From positions 1,302,001 through 1,366,000 of the forward strand of contig CAWIOF010000002.1 in the NCBI GenBank assembly GCA_963837715.1: a stretch of 64,000 nucleotides of DNA, read 5' to 3'. Within the stretch, counting starts at the first letter, position 1. Every line of letters begins with the position of its first letter. Shown here one piece after another: positions 27,195 to 36,925 of this stretch. A program made the translations under genes and the position numbers. The stretch comes from JANYLB01 sp963837715 (GTDB taxonomy: Bacteria; Actinomycetota; Acidimicrobiia; IMCC26256; JANYLB01). Below the pieces are notes generated by a model that saw only the letters and a program-made list of their open reading frames with translations, did no database searches and had not been told where the DNA came from.

Positions 27195-27978
27195 GGTCTG
27201 CATCACCCACGTCGGTGGCCCGACCGTCCTCATCGAGGTCGAGGGCTGGACGATCCTCTCGGATCCGACCTTCGACGCTCCCGGCCGGACGTACAAGTTC
27301 GGATGGGGAACCTCTTCCCGCAAGCTGGCCGGGCCCGCCGTCGCGCTCGCCGATCTCCGTCCCGTCGACGTGGTCCTGGTGAGCCACGACAACCACGCCG
27401 ACAATCTCGACGATGCCGGCCGAGCCATGTTGCCCACGGCCGGGACGGTCGTGACCACCGCGTTGGCCGCGACCCGACTCGGCGTGGCGGCGAAGGGGCT
27501 CGAACCATGGGGCACGACCCGGCTCACGGCGCCCGGCCGGCCCGACCTGACGATCACCGCCACGCCGTGCCGTCACGGCCCACCGCTCAGTCGGCCGATC
27601 GTCGGCCACGTGCTCGGCTTCGCTCTCGCATGGGAAGGCCAGGCCAACGGCGTCTTGTGGGTGTCGGGCGACACCGTGCTCTACGACGGCGTCCGCGAGG
27701 TGGCCGAGCGGCTCGATGTTGACGTGGCCGTGCTCCACCTGGGCGACGTGAAGTTCGGGATCACCGGCCCCGTCCACTACTCAATGACGGCCGAGGAGGC
27801 CATCGAGCTGACCGGCCTCGTCCGGCCGCGGGTCGCTATCCCGGTCCACTTCGAGGGCTGGTCGCACTTCCACGAGGGTCGCGACACCATCGAACGCGCG
27901 GTGTCTGCGGCTCCCGACGACGTGCGCAGCCGATTCCAGCTCGTCGACCTCGGAGCTCGCGTCTCCCTCGCCATGTGA
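27187..27978 (+). CDS. Metallo-beta-lactamase-fold hydrolase (UlaG-like)
   Basis: 263-aa MBL-fold protein: N-terminal VGGPTVLIEVEGWTILSDPT, zinc motif SHDNHADNLD in place of the textbook HxHxDH, then TPCRHGPP, GVLWVSGDTVLYDG with the metal-bridging Asp, and VAIPVHFEGWSHF with the last His. These are features of the UlaG/L-ascorbate-6-phosphate lactonase-like branch. GTG 27187 overlaps the upstream hydrolase gene, which suggests consecutive hydrolytic steps. It ends 9 bp from the end of the convergent LuxR gene. Confidence 0.83.
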   Translation: MSEVCITHVGGPTVLIEVEGWTILSDPTFDAPGRTYKFGWGTSSRKLAGPAVALADLRPVDVVLVSHDNHADNLDDAGRAMLPTAGTVVTTALAATRLGVAAKGLEPWGTTRLTAPGRPDLTITATPCRHGPPLSRPIVGHVLGFALAWEGQANGVLWVSGDTVLYDGVREVAERLDVDVAVLHLGDVKFGITGPVHYSMTAEEAIELTGLVRPRVAIPVHFEGWSHFHEGRDTIERAVSAAPDDVRSRFQLVDLGARVSLAM

Positions 27979-27987
27979 GTGACGGGT

Positions 27988-30783
27988 TCAGTTCGTGCGG
28001 GCCTCGAGGATCGAGCCGAGCTCAGCCCGCGAGGTGATGCCCAGCTTCGGAAACGCACGGTAGAGATGCGACCCGACCGTGCGATGGGAGAGATACAGCT
28101 GCAGACCGATCTCGCGGTTGGTGAGGCCCGAGGCGGCGAGTTTCACGATCTCGATCTCCTGGGGCGTCAGGCGCTCGAGCACGTCGGTCGGGCGATCCGC
28201 ACTGGATTCACCCGCGGCCCGCAGCTCCCGGCGCGTCCGATCGCTCCATGCTGCGGCGCCGAGCCCGTCGAACATGTCGCGGGCGGCGCGGAGGGGAGCA
28301 CGCGACTCCACGACCCGTTGCCGTCGGCGCAACCAGGTGCCCTGCGCGAGGAGGAGACGTGCGCGTGGGAACGGCCAGAGCGTGGTGCCGGATCGAAGCG
28401 CGCGGTCGAAGGACCGTTCGGCCTCGTCTTCACTCGCCAGCAGGGTCTCCGCGAACGCGAGCACGACCTCGGTCGTGGGTGACCTCCCCCGGTCGGCGAT
28501 CCGAGAGATCGCCTCGACTGCCGCCCGGGCGTCGTCGGTGCGACCGCACTGCACCGCGGCATCGACGAACGTTGCGAGCGAACCCTGACTGATGACCGCG
28601 GCCGCACCGAGGCTGTCGTCTTCGAAGTACGGCTGGAGGTGGATGACCGCATCGAGCGGACGATCGTCGGAGAGCTTCGCGAACCCGGACACGAGTGCAG
28701 CGAGGGCCAGCATGGTGGTCGCGCCGAGACGACGGAAGGTGGCCTCGACCTCGCTGGTGATCGCTTCCGCTGTGTCGGAGTCGCCGCGGGCAGCGGCGAG
28801 TGCAGCCTGCACCAAGCGCGCCCCTGACACGGTCGCAGGTCGCCCTGACTGCTCACCCAGGACGACCGCCCCGGAGGCACTCGACTCCGCCGTGTCCCAT
28901 CGACCGAGATGCCACGCGGCCCAGCTCTGGCTCACCAGTGCGTTTGCGAGCGGGCCCAAGCGGCCTTGCGCGCGCAGACCCCGCACCGCGTGATCGAGGA
29001 AGAAGGCCGACAGTTCCGGATCGCCCAGGAACCCCGCGGTCGTGCCGAGCAGGCGGAGCTCTCCGGGATCGTCGATGCGGCTGGGCGCGATCGCACGGAT
29101 CTCTTCGACCACGGCGACGCCGCGCTCGACCGGTTGCGCGAGGCCGAGCACGTTGAGCAGCCTCGGTTCATCGGGCCGAACGGCAAGCGCATCAGCCGCG
29201 TTGGCGATGGCGGCTCGACGACTCGCATCGAAGTTCGTCTGCCATGCGGTGTCGGCCACGATCACGAGGGAGTCGAGCGCCAGCTCGCTGTCGCCGACCT
29301 CCGCCATCTCCTCGATGATCTCGACCAGCGCTCGGACCTGTCCGACCGTCTGACAGGACCCGTCTCCGAGGATCTGCCGTCGCCACATGGCGCGAGCCCG
29401 ATCGACGGGATCAAGGTCGAGTTGCTCGGCGGCATCCAGGAGTCGATCGGCGGCATCGGGTCGCCCCAGGTCGAACGCGAGTTCCGCCGCGCGGACCAGG
29501 CGCCGACCCCGATCAGCGGGGTGGGGACTGAGGTCGGCGGCCCGCTCCAGCGCGGTGATCGCCACGTCGATGGCCCCTCGGCGCCGCGCCGCCACTGCGA
29601 CCTCGCCGAGGGAAGCCGCGATCTTCTCGTCGGCGCCCACCGCCGCAGCCGCGAGGTGCCAGATCGCTCGGTCTGAATCGCCGTGCGCGACGGCCAGAGC
29701 TGCGTGCGCCGCCCGACGCTCGCTGAGGTCGGCCGTCTGGGCCAGTGCCGCGGGCACGAGCGGGTGCTGGCACCGGACCTGACCAGCTTCCAGGCGGAGG
29801 AGGCGCGCGTCGATCGCAGCGTCGAGCCGCGAAGCATCGACAGGCATACCGGCGAGCGCGGTTGCCGCCTCCATCGACTCGCGGCCGAACGCGCCACCAT
29901 CGAGCGCCGCAACGAGCAGCAGCGCGCGCGTCGGTTCGGCCAGCGCCTCGTACCGCTCCGCGAACACCGCGGCAAGGCGCTCGGTCACAGGAACCAACGA
30001 CGGGATGATCGTGCCCGGCGGGAGGCGGCTCCAATGATGGGAGAGCTCGATCAGTGCGAGCGGATTCCCGTTCGCTTCATCGAGGAGCCGCTCGCGCAAC
30101 GCAGGAGTCAGCTCGGGCGCATGGACCTCGACCAGGGCGCGCGAGTCGGCCGCGTCGAGGCCGACGATCTCGATCTCGTCGAGGCGCGCCTCGGTCAGCT
30201 TTCCGGAACGGGCAGTGCGCTTGGACGCGAGGATGACGATCGGATCGTGCTCGATCCTCCTCGCGATGAAGCTCACGACCTCGGCCGACTGCTGGTCGAG
30301 CCACTGCACGTCTTCGACCACCACGAGCAGCGGGCTGTCGGCGGCGTGCTCGCGCAGCAGGTTCAGGATCGAGAGGGCGAGGAACGAAGGATCGACGTCA
30401 TCGACCTCGATCGAGCCGAGCGCCCCGAGGATCGCGTCACGCTGCGCGAGCGGAAGACCGTCGGCGAGCGGAAGTATCGGATCGAGCAAGGGGAACAATG
30501 CCGCGAACGGGAGGTGGGTCTCCGACGGCACGCTCCTGGTCGTGCGGACACTGAATCCGCGAGCTGCCGCCTCGACGGCCACCGACGAGATGAGCGCCGA
30601 CTTCCCGACTCCCGCCTCGCCGACGACCACGAGCGCGGCACCCCTGCCGGCGACCGCGTCGAGCAATCCGATCAGTTGCCGTCGGGTCGCGTCCCGACCG
30701 AAGAGGCGATCCAGCACGCCCGATGTTCCCTCGTGTGCTCCGCTGGTGTCGAGCCATCGGACCGATGGGTGGAGGAACGCCAC
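27988..30783 (-). CDS. Large ATP-binding LuxR-family (LAL/MalT-like) transcriptional regulator
   Basis: 931-aa regulator. The N-terminal AAA/STAND ATPase module has Walker A GEAGVGKSAL (about residues 55-64) and Walker B LLVVVEDVQWLD. A long middle region of alanine-rich helical TPR-like repeats follows. The C-terminal 60 residues form a LuxR helix-turn-helix: LTPQEIEIVKLAASGLTNRE then YLSHRTVGSHLYRAFPKLGI. The protein would use ATP binding and an unknown ligand to activate transcription. Start GTG 30783 is only 17 bp from the divergent flavoprotein ATG, so that gene is a likely target. A detached LuxR-like HTH remnant occurs at 44673-44848. Confidence 0.92.
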   Translation of the reverse strand: MAFLHPSVRWLDTSGAHEGTSGVLDRLFGRDATRRQLIGLLDAVAGRGAALVVVGEAGVGKSALISSVAVEAAARGFSVRTTRSVPSETHLPFAALFPLLDPILPLADGLPLAQRDAILGALGSIEVDDVDPSFLALSILNLLREHAADSPLLVVVEDVQWLDQQSAEVVSFIARRIEHDPIVILASKRTARSGKLTEARLDEIEIVGLDAADSRALVEVHAPELTPALRERLLDEANGNPLALIELSHHWSRLPPGTIIPSLVPVTERLAAVFAERYEALAEPTRALLLVAALDGGAFGRESMEAATALAGMPVDASRLDAAIDARLLRLEAGQVRCQHPLVPAALAQTADLSERRAAHAALAVAHGDSDRAIWHLAAAAVGADEKIAASLGEVAVAARRRGAIDVAITALERAADLSPHPADRGRRLVRAAELAFDLGRPDAADRLLDAAEQLDLDPVDRARAMWRRQILGDGSCQTVGQVRALVEIIEEMAEVGDSELALDSLVIVADTAWQTNFDASRRAAIANAADALAVRPDEPRLLNVLGLAQPVERGVAVVEEIRAIAPSRIDDPGELRLLGTTAGFLGDPELSAFFLDHAVRGLRAQGRLGPLANALVSQSWAAWHLGRWDTAESSASGAVVLGEQSGRPATVSGARLVQAALAAARGDSDTAEAITSEVEATFRRLGATTMLALAALVSGFAKLSDDRPLDAVIHLQPYFEDDSLGAAAVISQGSLATFVDAAVQCGRTDDARAAVEAISRIADRGRSPTTEVVLAFAETLLASEDEAERSFDRALRSGTTLWPFPRARLLLAQGTWLRRRQRVVESRAPLRAARDMFDGLGAAAWSDRTRRELRAAGESSADRPTDVLERLTPQEIEIVKLAASGLTNREIGLQLYLSHRTVGSHLYRAFPKLGITSRAELGSILEARTN

Positions 30784-30800
30784 GCCCTACGATCGCCGTC

Positions 30801-32678
30801 ATGGCGTTCGATCACCTGCTCGCGACCGGGTCGCTGGGATCCCTCCAGCTGCGGAACCGACTCGCGATGTGCCCGATGGGGGTCAACCTCGCCGGCGAAG
30901 ACGCGGTGGCATGGTTCGGCGCGAGAGCGCGCGGCGGGGTCGGTCTCGTCATCATCGGTTCCGTGTCGATCGCCCATCCCGTCGGCTCCTTCGATCCACG
31001 CCAGATCAGCTGCGCGACCGACGCCGACCTCCCGGCGTTGCGCGCGATCACCGACGAAGTCCACCGGCACGGGGCCGCCATCGCCGCGCAGCTCGTGCAC
31101 GGCGGCTCACAGGCCATGCTCGACATCGCCGAGGGTCGGCCGTTCCTCGTCCCGTCGCGCAAACGGCCGCGGACGCCCGACACGCTGTCCTCGATGCTCA
31201 CCGACGACGAGCTGGCCCGGTCGATGGCACCGTTCAGCACGCCGACGGCACGGATGACGGCACGCGAGGCGACCGAGCAGGACCTGGCCGAGGTCGTCGC
31301 GTCGTTCGCCCTCGCCGCTCGACGGGCCGTCGACGCGGGGTTCGACGGCATCGAGCTCCACGCCGGCCACGGGTACCTGCTCCACTCGTTCCTGACCCCG
31401 TTCAGCAACCGACGCACCGACCGGTACGGCGGCGACGCCGCCGGACGCGCCACACTGTTGGTCGAGGTCATCCAGGCCGTGCAGTCGGTGGTACCAGACA
31501 CGTTCCCGGTGTGGGCTCGCATCGGGGCCGACGAACGCCACCGTGAACCGGGCCAGCACCTCGACGATGCGCTCGTCGCCATGCAACTCGGGATCGACGC
31601 GGGGCTCGTCGCACTCCACGTGACGTCGTACGCGGAACCGATGGTGGCCACCGGCATCACCGACGGCCACACGCCTCACGCGCCCGGAGCACTGCTCCCA
31701 CTCGCGTCGGCTGTTCGCGCTGCGTTGGGCGTCCCCGTCATCGCGATGGGTCGCCTCACCCCCGAGCTCGCCGACGCGGCGATCGCCGACGGCACGGCCG
31801 ACATCATCGCGATGGGTCGCCCACTCATCGCCGACCCCGAACTGCCGAACAAGCTGGCGGCCGGGCGTCGTGATCGGATCCGACCCTGCGCCTACCAGTA
31901 CCGGTGCATCAGCGCGATCTTCACGAACGATGCAGTGCGGTGTGCGGTGAACCCCGACGCCGGCCGCGAGGCCGACGCTCCCCCGCTCCCGACCGACTCG
32001 CCGCGTTCGGTGCTGGTGGCCGGCGGTGGGCCGGCAGGACTCGAGGTCGCGCGCCGACTCGCCCAGCGCGGCCACCGTGTGCAGCTGCGCGAACGATCGA
32101 ACCGACTCGGTGGGATGCTGCGCGTGGCCGAACAGGTCGACCCGGATCTCCTCGGCCTCGCCGACTGGCTCGCCGACGCGGCAACGGATGCCGGCGTGGA
32201 GATCACCCTGGAGCGCACGGTGGGGATCGGCGACCTCCCGTCGGTCGACGTGCTCGTGTGGGCCGCCGGTGCCGAGTGGGCGATCGGCGACGAGCTCCCA
32301 GCCCTCGACGGCGGACCACTGACAGTTGTCGGCGACGGGAAAGCCGCCGTGTCGCTCGCCCTGCGCGCCGCATCGGCCGGGCGGCCGACGACGTTGCGGG
32401 CAGCCGGCGCAGTACTCGCGCCGGAGTTGGGCCTGCCGGGGCGGTTCCGCATCGTGGCCGACGCGCAGGCGGCCGGCGTCGTGATCGAGCTCGATCAGCG
32501 CCTCGACGTCGAGGCTGCGGACGCCGGCGACGTAGCCGACGGCAGGCGCGGCCGGCCCGCTCCGGTGCCCGACGGCGCGACCGATGTCGTCGAGGTGCAC
32601 GTCATCGGCGACGCGTCAGGCTCCGGCGGCATCGACGCTGCCCTCCGCGCCGCGGCCGACCTTGCCGCAATCGTCTGA
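30801..32678 (+). CDS. Old yellow enzyme-like NADH:flavin oxidoreductase / 2,4-dienoyl-CoA reductase family protein
   Basis: 625-aa two-domain flavoprotein. The N-terminal FMN TIM barrel (to about residue 350) includes LRNRLAMCPMG, QLVHGG, and FDGIELHAGHGYLLHSFLTP. A C-terminal FAD/NAD(P)-binding domain begins at VLVAGGGPAGLEVARRLA. Between them the [4Fe-4S] motif, normally Cys-x2-Cys-x3-Cys-x11-Cys, reads RPCAYQYRC then eleven residues and CAVNP: the second Cys is missing and the loop is one residue short. The cluster is thus probably absent or altered. ATG 30801; reduction of an enoyl or dienoyl substrate is likely. Confidence 0.85.
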   Translation: MAFDHLLATGSLGSLQLRNRLAMCPMGVNLAGEDAVAWFGARARGGVGLVIIGSVSIAHPVGSFDPRQISCATDADLPALRAITDEVHRHGAAIAAQLVHGGSQAMLDIAEGRPFLVPSRKRPRTPDTLSSMLTDDELARSMAPFSTPTARMTAREATEQDLAEVVASFALAARRAVDAGFDGIELHAGHGYLLHSFLTPFSNRRTDRYGGDAAGRATLLVEVIQAVQSVVPDTFPVWARIGADERHREPGQHLDDALVAMQLGIDAGLVALHVTSYAEPMVATGITDGHTPHAPGALLPLASAVRAALGVPVIAMGRLTPELADAAIADGTADIIAMGRPLIADPELPNKLAAGRRDRIRPCAYQYRCISAIFTNDAVRCAVNPDAGREADAPPLPTDSPRSVLVAGGGPAGLEVARRLAQRGHRVQLRERSNRLGGMLRVAEQVDPDLLGLADWLADAATDAGVEITLERTVGIGDLPSVDVLVWAAGAEWAIGDELPALDGGPLTVVGDGKAAVSLALRAASAGRPTTLRAAGAVLAPELGLPGRFRIVADAQAAGVVIELDQRLDVEAADAGDVADGRRGRPAPVPDGATDVVEVHVIGDASGSGGIDAALRAAADLAAIV

Positions 32679-32711
32679 CGGCTCGACCCGGGGCAGGAGG
32701 CGTTCGCCGCG

Positions 32712-33455
32712 CTAGCTCGACGGGAGATCGACGACCGGCTGTTCGTCGAGGATGGGACACGGCCGGAAGCCCTTGACGATGAGGTAGATCCCGAGCGAGA
32801 GCTCCCAGATGAACTCCGGGATGGTCGCGATCGCCTGCACCGGTGAGCCTGCGTCGATGACGCCGAAGAGCACGAGCACTCCCGCCGCGCAGAGCAGCGG
32901 ACCCCCGACGATCCCGAGCATCGCCATCCGTCGCGGCACCAGCCCCGACCGGTACATCAGGTATCCGAGGAGCAGGCCGTTGCCGATGCCGACGATGAAG
33001 CCCGGCCCGAGCAGGAACGTCCAGTCGTGGATCGCGACGAGGGCCGAGCCGAGCGCGGCACTTGCGCCGGCCGCGGCGTCCTGTCGAACGGTGACGATCG
33101 CGAGCAGGCTCACGATGCCGATGGCGATGAAGGTCGACTCGACGAGACGAGCTGCGACGTAGCCGAGCGCGCCCGCTTCGCTCTGCCGTTTCAGGATCGG
33201 GAACAGCACCACGGCACTGCCGACGTTGGCGACGATGAGCAAGACCTCGAGGAGGGCCCCGAGCGACACCGCATTCGAAGCGCCCGCCCCGGCACCGGTG
33301 ATGTATCCGGCTTTGTCGAGCACAGGCTTGTAGAGGATCAGCTGCGCCGGGATCGAGGTGGCGAACGTGATCACGAAGAGCCACCCGGCGAGCGCGGCCG
33401 TTCTCCTGTTCGCGTCGTGCTCGGCGCGGCCGACGGGGACGTGCGGTGCAAGCAT
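32712..33455 (-). CDS. DUF4386 family membrane protein
   Basis: 247-aa protein with about six membrane segments, typical DUF4386: RRTAALAGWLFVITFATSIP at the N-terminus, then TFLLGPGFIVGIGNGLLLGY and MYRSGLVPRRMAMLGIVGGP. ATG 33455 gives a start just before the first helix; the frame stays open much further upstream but runs antisense to the YdeI-like gene. Function unknown. A second, damaged DUF4386 gene lies at 43030-43553. Confidence 0.85.
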   Translation of the reverse strand: MLAPHVPVGRAEHDANRRTAALAGWLFVITFATSIPAQLILYKPVLDKAGYITGAGAGASNAVSLGALLEVLLIVANVGSAVVLFPILKRQSEAGALGYVAARLVESTFIAIGIVSLLAIVTVRQDAAAGASAALGSALVAIHDWTFLLGPGFIVGIGNGLLLGYLMYRSGLVPRRMAMLGIVGGPLLCAAGVLVLFGVIDAGSPVQAIATIPEFIWELSLGIYLIVKGFRPCPILDEQPVVDLPSS

Positions 33456-33566
33456 CAGCAGCCTTCGCTCGGAGGAGGCGGGCTGCCAGGCGTCAGGCGA
33501 CTCGTCGAGCGGACCGTACACCCTGTGCCCGCCGAGCGGGCATGGGCGCGGGATAGCTTGCGCGCC

Positions 33567-34169
33567 GTGACAAGTTCGTCGGAACACCCCGCGACGTGGA
33601 CGTTCGACTTTCCGATCTACCACGCCGAGACCCGAGCGCAGTGGCGAAGCTGGCTGGAGGGCAATCACGACGCCGCGCCCGGCGTCTGGCTGTGCTCGTG
33701 GCGCGCCCCCACCGGGAGGCCGAGATGCCCCTACCCGGAGGTGGTCGAAGAAGCGCTCTGCTTCGGCTGGATCGATTCCACGGTCAACCTCCTCGACGAC
33801 GACCGCGGACTCCAACTCGTCACGCCGCGCAAGCCGAAGAGCACATGGACCCGCCTGAATCGCCGACGCGTCGCGAAGATGGAAGCGTCCGGCCTGATGA
33901 CCGACGCGGGACGCCACGCCGTAGAGGTCGCCGAGGCCAACGGTTGGTGGACGATCTACGACCCAGTGGAGGACCTCCTCGAACCCGACGCCCTCGCCGC
34001 CGCCCTCGACGCGAACGCCGACGCCCGAGCCGCATGGGACGCCTTCCCCGCGAGTGCGCGCAAGATGATGCTCTGGTGGGTCATCAGCGCGGCTCGTGAC
34101 GACACCAGGACACGCCGCATCACCGCGATCGTCGCCAAGGCTGCGGTCGGCGAACGCGCGCTCGGCTGA
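33567..34169 (+). CDS. YdeI/OmpD-associated-family protein
   Basis: 200-aa soluble protein. The motifs ETRAQWRSWLEGNH, VEEALCFGWIDSTVN, and SARKMMLWWVISA are typical of the YdeI family (bacteriocin-protection or OmpD-associated, DUF1905-related). Start GTG 33567. It stands alone between DUF4386 and the hydrolase. The family role is only loosely tied to envelope stress. Confidence 0.84.
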   Translation: MTSSSEHPATWTFDFPIYHAETRAQWRSWLEGNHDAAPGVWLCSWRAPTGRPRCPYPEVVEEALCFGWIDSTVNLLDDDRGLQLVTPRKPKSTWTRLNRRRVAKMEASGLMTDAGRHAVEVAEANGWWTIYDPVEDLLEPDALAAALDANADARAAWDAFPASARKMMLWWVISAARDDTRTRRITAIVAKAAVGERALG

Positions 34170-34269
34170 CGCCGCACCCCACCGGCCGACCGGTGCCATG
34201 ATCGGGCCCGATCGAACGGGCCGTCGGTGAACACGATGGACCAACTCGAGGTGAGGAGATCTGATCGAC

Positions 34270-35208
34270 ATGTGCACGCGGGTGCTCTGGAACACCCACG
34301 ACGTTGCGAAGGTCGTGGGTCGCACGCTCGACTGGGAGGAGTCCGACGAGCCCCGCCTGTGGTACTCCCCGCCGGGCATCGAGCGCGCAGGGGGCGTCGA
34401 TCGCCCGTCGACGTGGTCGGCGCAACACGCGAGCCTCTCGACGACGTTCTGGGGACGGGCGACCAGCGAGGCCGTGAACGCTGAGGGTCTGGCGAGCCAC
34501 CTGCTCTACTTCGCCGCAAGCGACTTCGGCCCGCGCGACGATCGGCCCGGTGTGTCGGTGTTGACCTGGGCGCAGTACGTGGTCGACAACTTCGCCACCG
34601 TCGACGAGGCGCTCGAAGGACTCGCCGACGTCCAGGTGGTGCAGCGACCGATCCGCGACCAGGTGCTCGGTGCCCATCTCGCGATCGAGGACGCGACCGG
34701 CGACTCCGCGATCATCGAGTACCCCTCCGGCGCCCCGGTGGTCCACCACGGCCCGGAGTACCGGGTGATGGCCAACGATCCCTCCTACGAGGAACAGGTC
34801 GCGGGGCTCCGCCGGTACCGACCGTTCGGCGGGACCGAGGAGATCCCGGGCGACATCTTGTCGACGCAGCGCTTCGCACGTGCCACCTACTTCCTCGGCC
34901 ACCTTCCCGAACCCCACGACGAACGCGACGCGGTCGCGGGCGTGCTCGGCGTCACCCGCAACGCCTCGGTGCCGTTCGGCGCGCCGTACGACGACTTCTC
35001 CGTGTACCCGACCTGGTGGGCGTCGGTCACCGACCTGACGAACGCGACCTACTACTTCCAGTCGACCCGAGCACCCAATGTGGTGTGGGCCGACCTGCAC
35101 AGCACCGCGCTCGCGGGTGCCGCGGAGCCCCGGGTGGTCGACCCGACCGATCCGACGCTCTCCGGCGACATCTCGGGACGGCTCGAACCCACCTCCGAGG
35201 CCCCCTGA
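34270..35208 (+). CDS. Choloylglycine hydrolase / penicillin V acylase-family Ntn hydrolase
   Basis: 312-aa linear-amide C-N hydrolase. The N-terminal MCTRVLW supplies the nucleophilic Cys2 exposed after Met removal. Other family positions visible are RTLDW near residue 18, the oxyanion Asn in VMANDPSYEEQ and the conserved Arg in STQRFARATYF. There is no signal peptide, so it acts in the cytoplasm. Family members cleave bile salts, penicillin V or acyl-homoserine lactones, so quorum-signal or amide degradation is possible. ATG 34270 follows a GGTGAGGAG ribosome binding site. It ends 3 bp before the end of the convergent sigma gene. Confidence 0.86.
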   Translation: MCTRVLWNTHDVAKVVGRTLDWEESDEPRLWYSPPGIERAGGVDRPSTWSAQHASLSTTFWGRATSEAVNAEGLASHLLYFAASDFGPRDDRPGVSVLTWAQYVVDNFATVDEALEGLADVQVVQRPIRDQVLGAHLAIEDATGDSAIIEYPSGAPVVHHGPEYRVMANDPSYEEQVAGLRRYRPFGGTEEIPGDILSTQRFARATYFLGHLPEPHDERDAVAGVLGVTRNASVPFGAPYDDFSVYPTWWASVTDLTNATYYFQSTRAPNVVWADLHSTALAGAAEPRVVDPTDPTLSGDISGRLEPTSEAP

Positions 35209-35211
35209 CGA

Positions 35212-36365
<1,154 letters not shown>

Positions 36366-36369
<4 letters not shown>

Positions 36370-36773
36370 TGCGTGATGGTGGGCGGCGCGGTGAGAAACG
36401 GACGGACTTCGAGCCATTCGTGGATCGGCGCGCCACCCGCGCCGGGCGCGGCCGACAGCTCACCGGCGAGCTCGACGGCTCGCTCGTAGCTGTCGACGTC
36501 GATCACCATCCATCCGGCGATGAGGTCCTTCGTCTCGGCGAACGGGCCGTCGGTCACCGGCGGGCGCCCATCGCCGTCGGAACGGACCCACGCGCCGTCG
36601 GGCGACAGCGCCTGCCCGTCGATGAACTCGCCGCTGGTCTCGAGTCGAGCGGCGAAGTCGTTCATGTACCGGATGTGGGCTTCGACTTCGTCGGGCTGCC
36701 ACTGGTCCATCGGGACGTCGTTGACGGCCGCCGGCGCGCCTCGGTAGTGCTTGAGCAACAGGTACTTGGCCAT
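36366..36773 (-). CDS. DGPF/YCII-domain protein
   Basis: 135-aa DGPF protein: MAKYLLLKHYRG at the start, then VTDGPFAETKDLIAGWMVID and the end WLEVRPF. ATG 36773 follows AAGGAGAACACC; a longer in-frame start at 36863 is unlikely because it would include the promoter. It is the first gene of a two-gene operon with the ECF42 sigma factor. The spacer before the DGPF motif is longer than in the other copies. Confidence 0.9.
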
Positions 36774-36810
36774 GGTGTTCTCCTTCGGTCTCGGTCGGGA
36801 TACACCCTGG

Positions 36811-36837
36811 GACGGAGCCGACTCCGAGTTCTCGACA
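36811..36837 (-). promoter_or_regulatory. Putative ECF42-dependent promoter (TGTCGA-N17-CGTC)
   Basis: On the minus strand TGTCGA (36832-36837) and CGTC (36811-36814) are separated by exactly 17 bp, identical to the arrangement before the DGPF gene at 3571. The -10 box lies 37 bp before the DGPF ATG. Confidence 0.65.
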
Positions 36838-36925
36838 TCCTCGCCGGAAACCCGCCGTGCCACCCGCTCGACCCACCCGTACCATCGATGGACGCCGGTC
36901 TCACCCGGCGATGGAGGTGACCACC

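Noticed and set aside
27376..27420. Degenerate zinc motif in the MBL-fold protein as a sign of inactivity
   Set aside because: SHDxHxDN appears to be normal for this actinobacterial MBL subgroup, and the remaining His/Asp ligands are intact.
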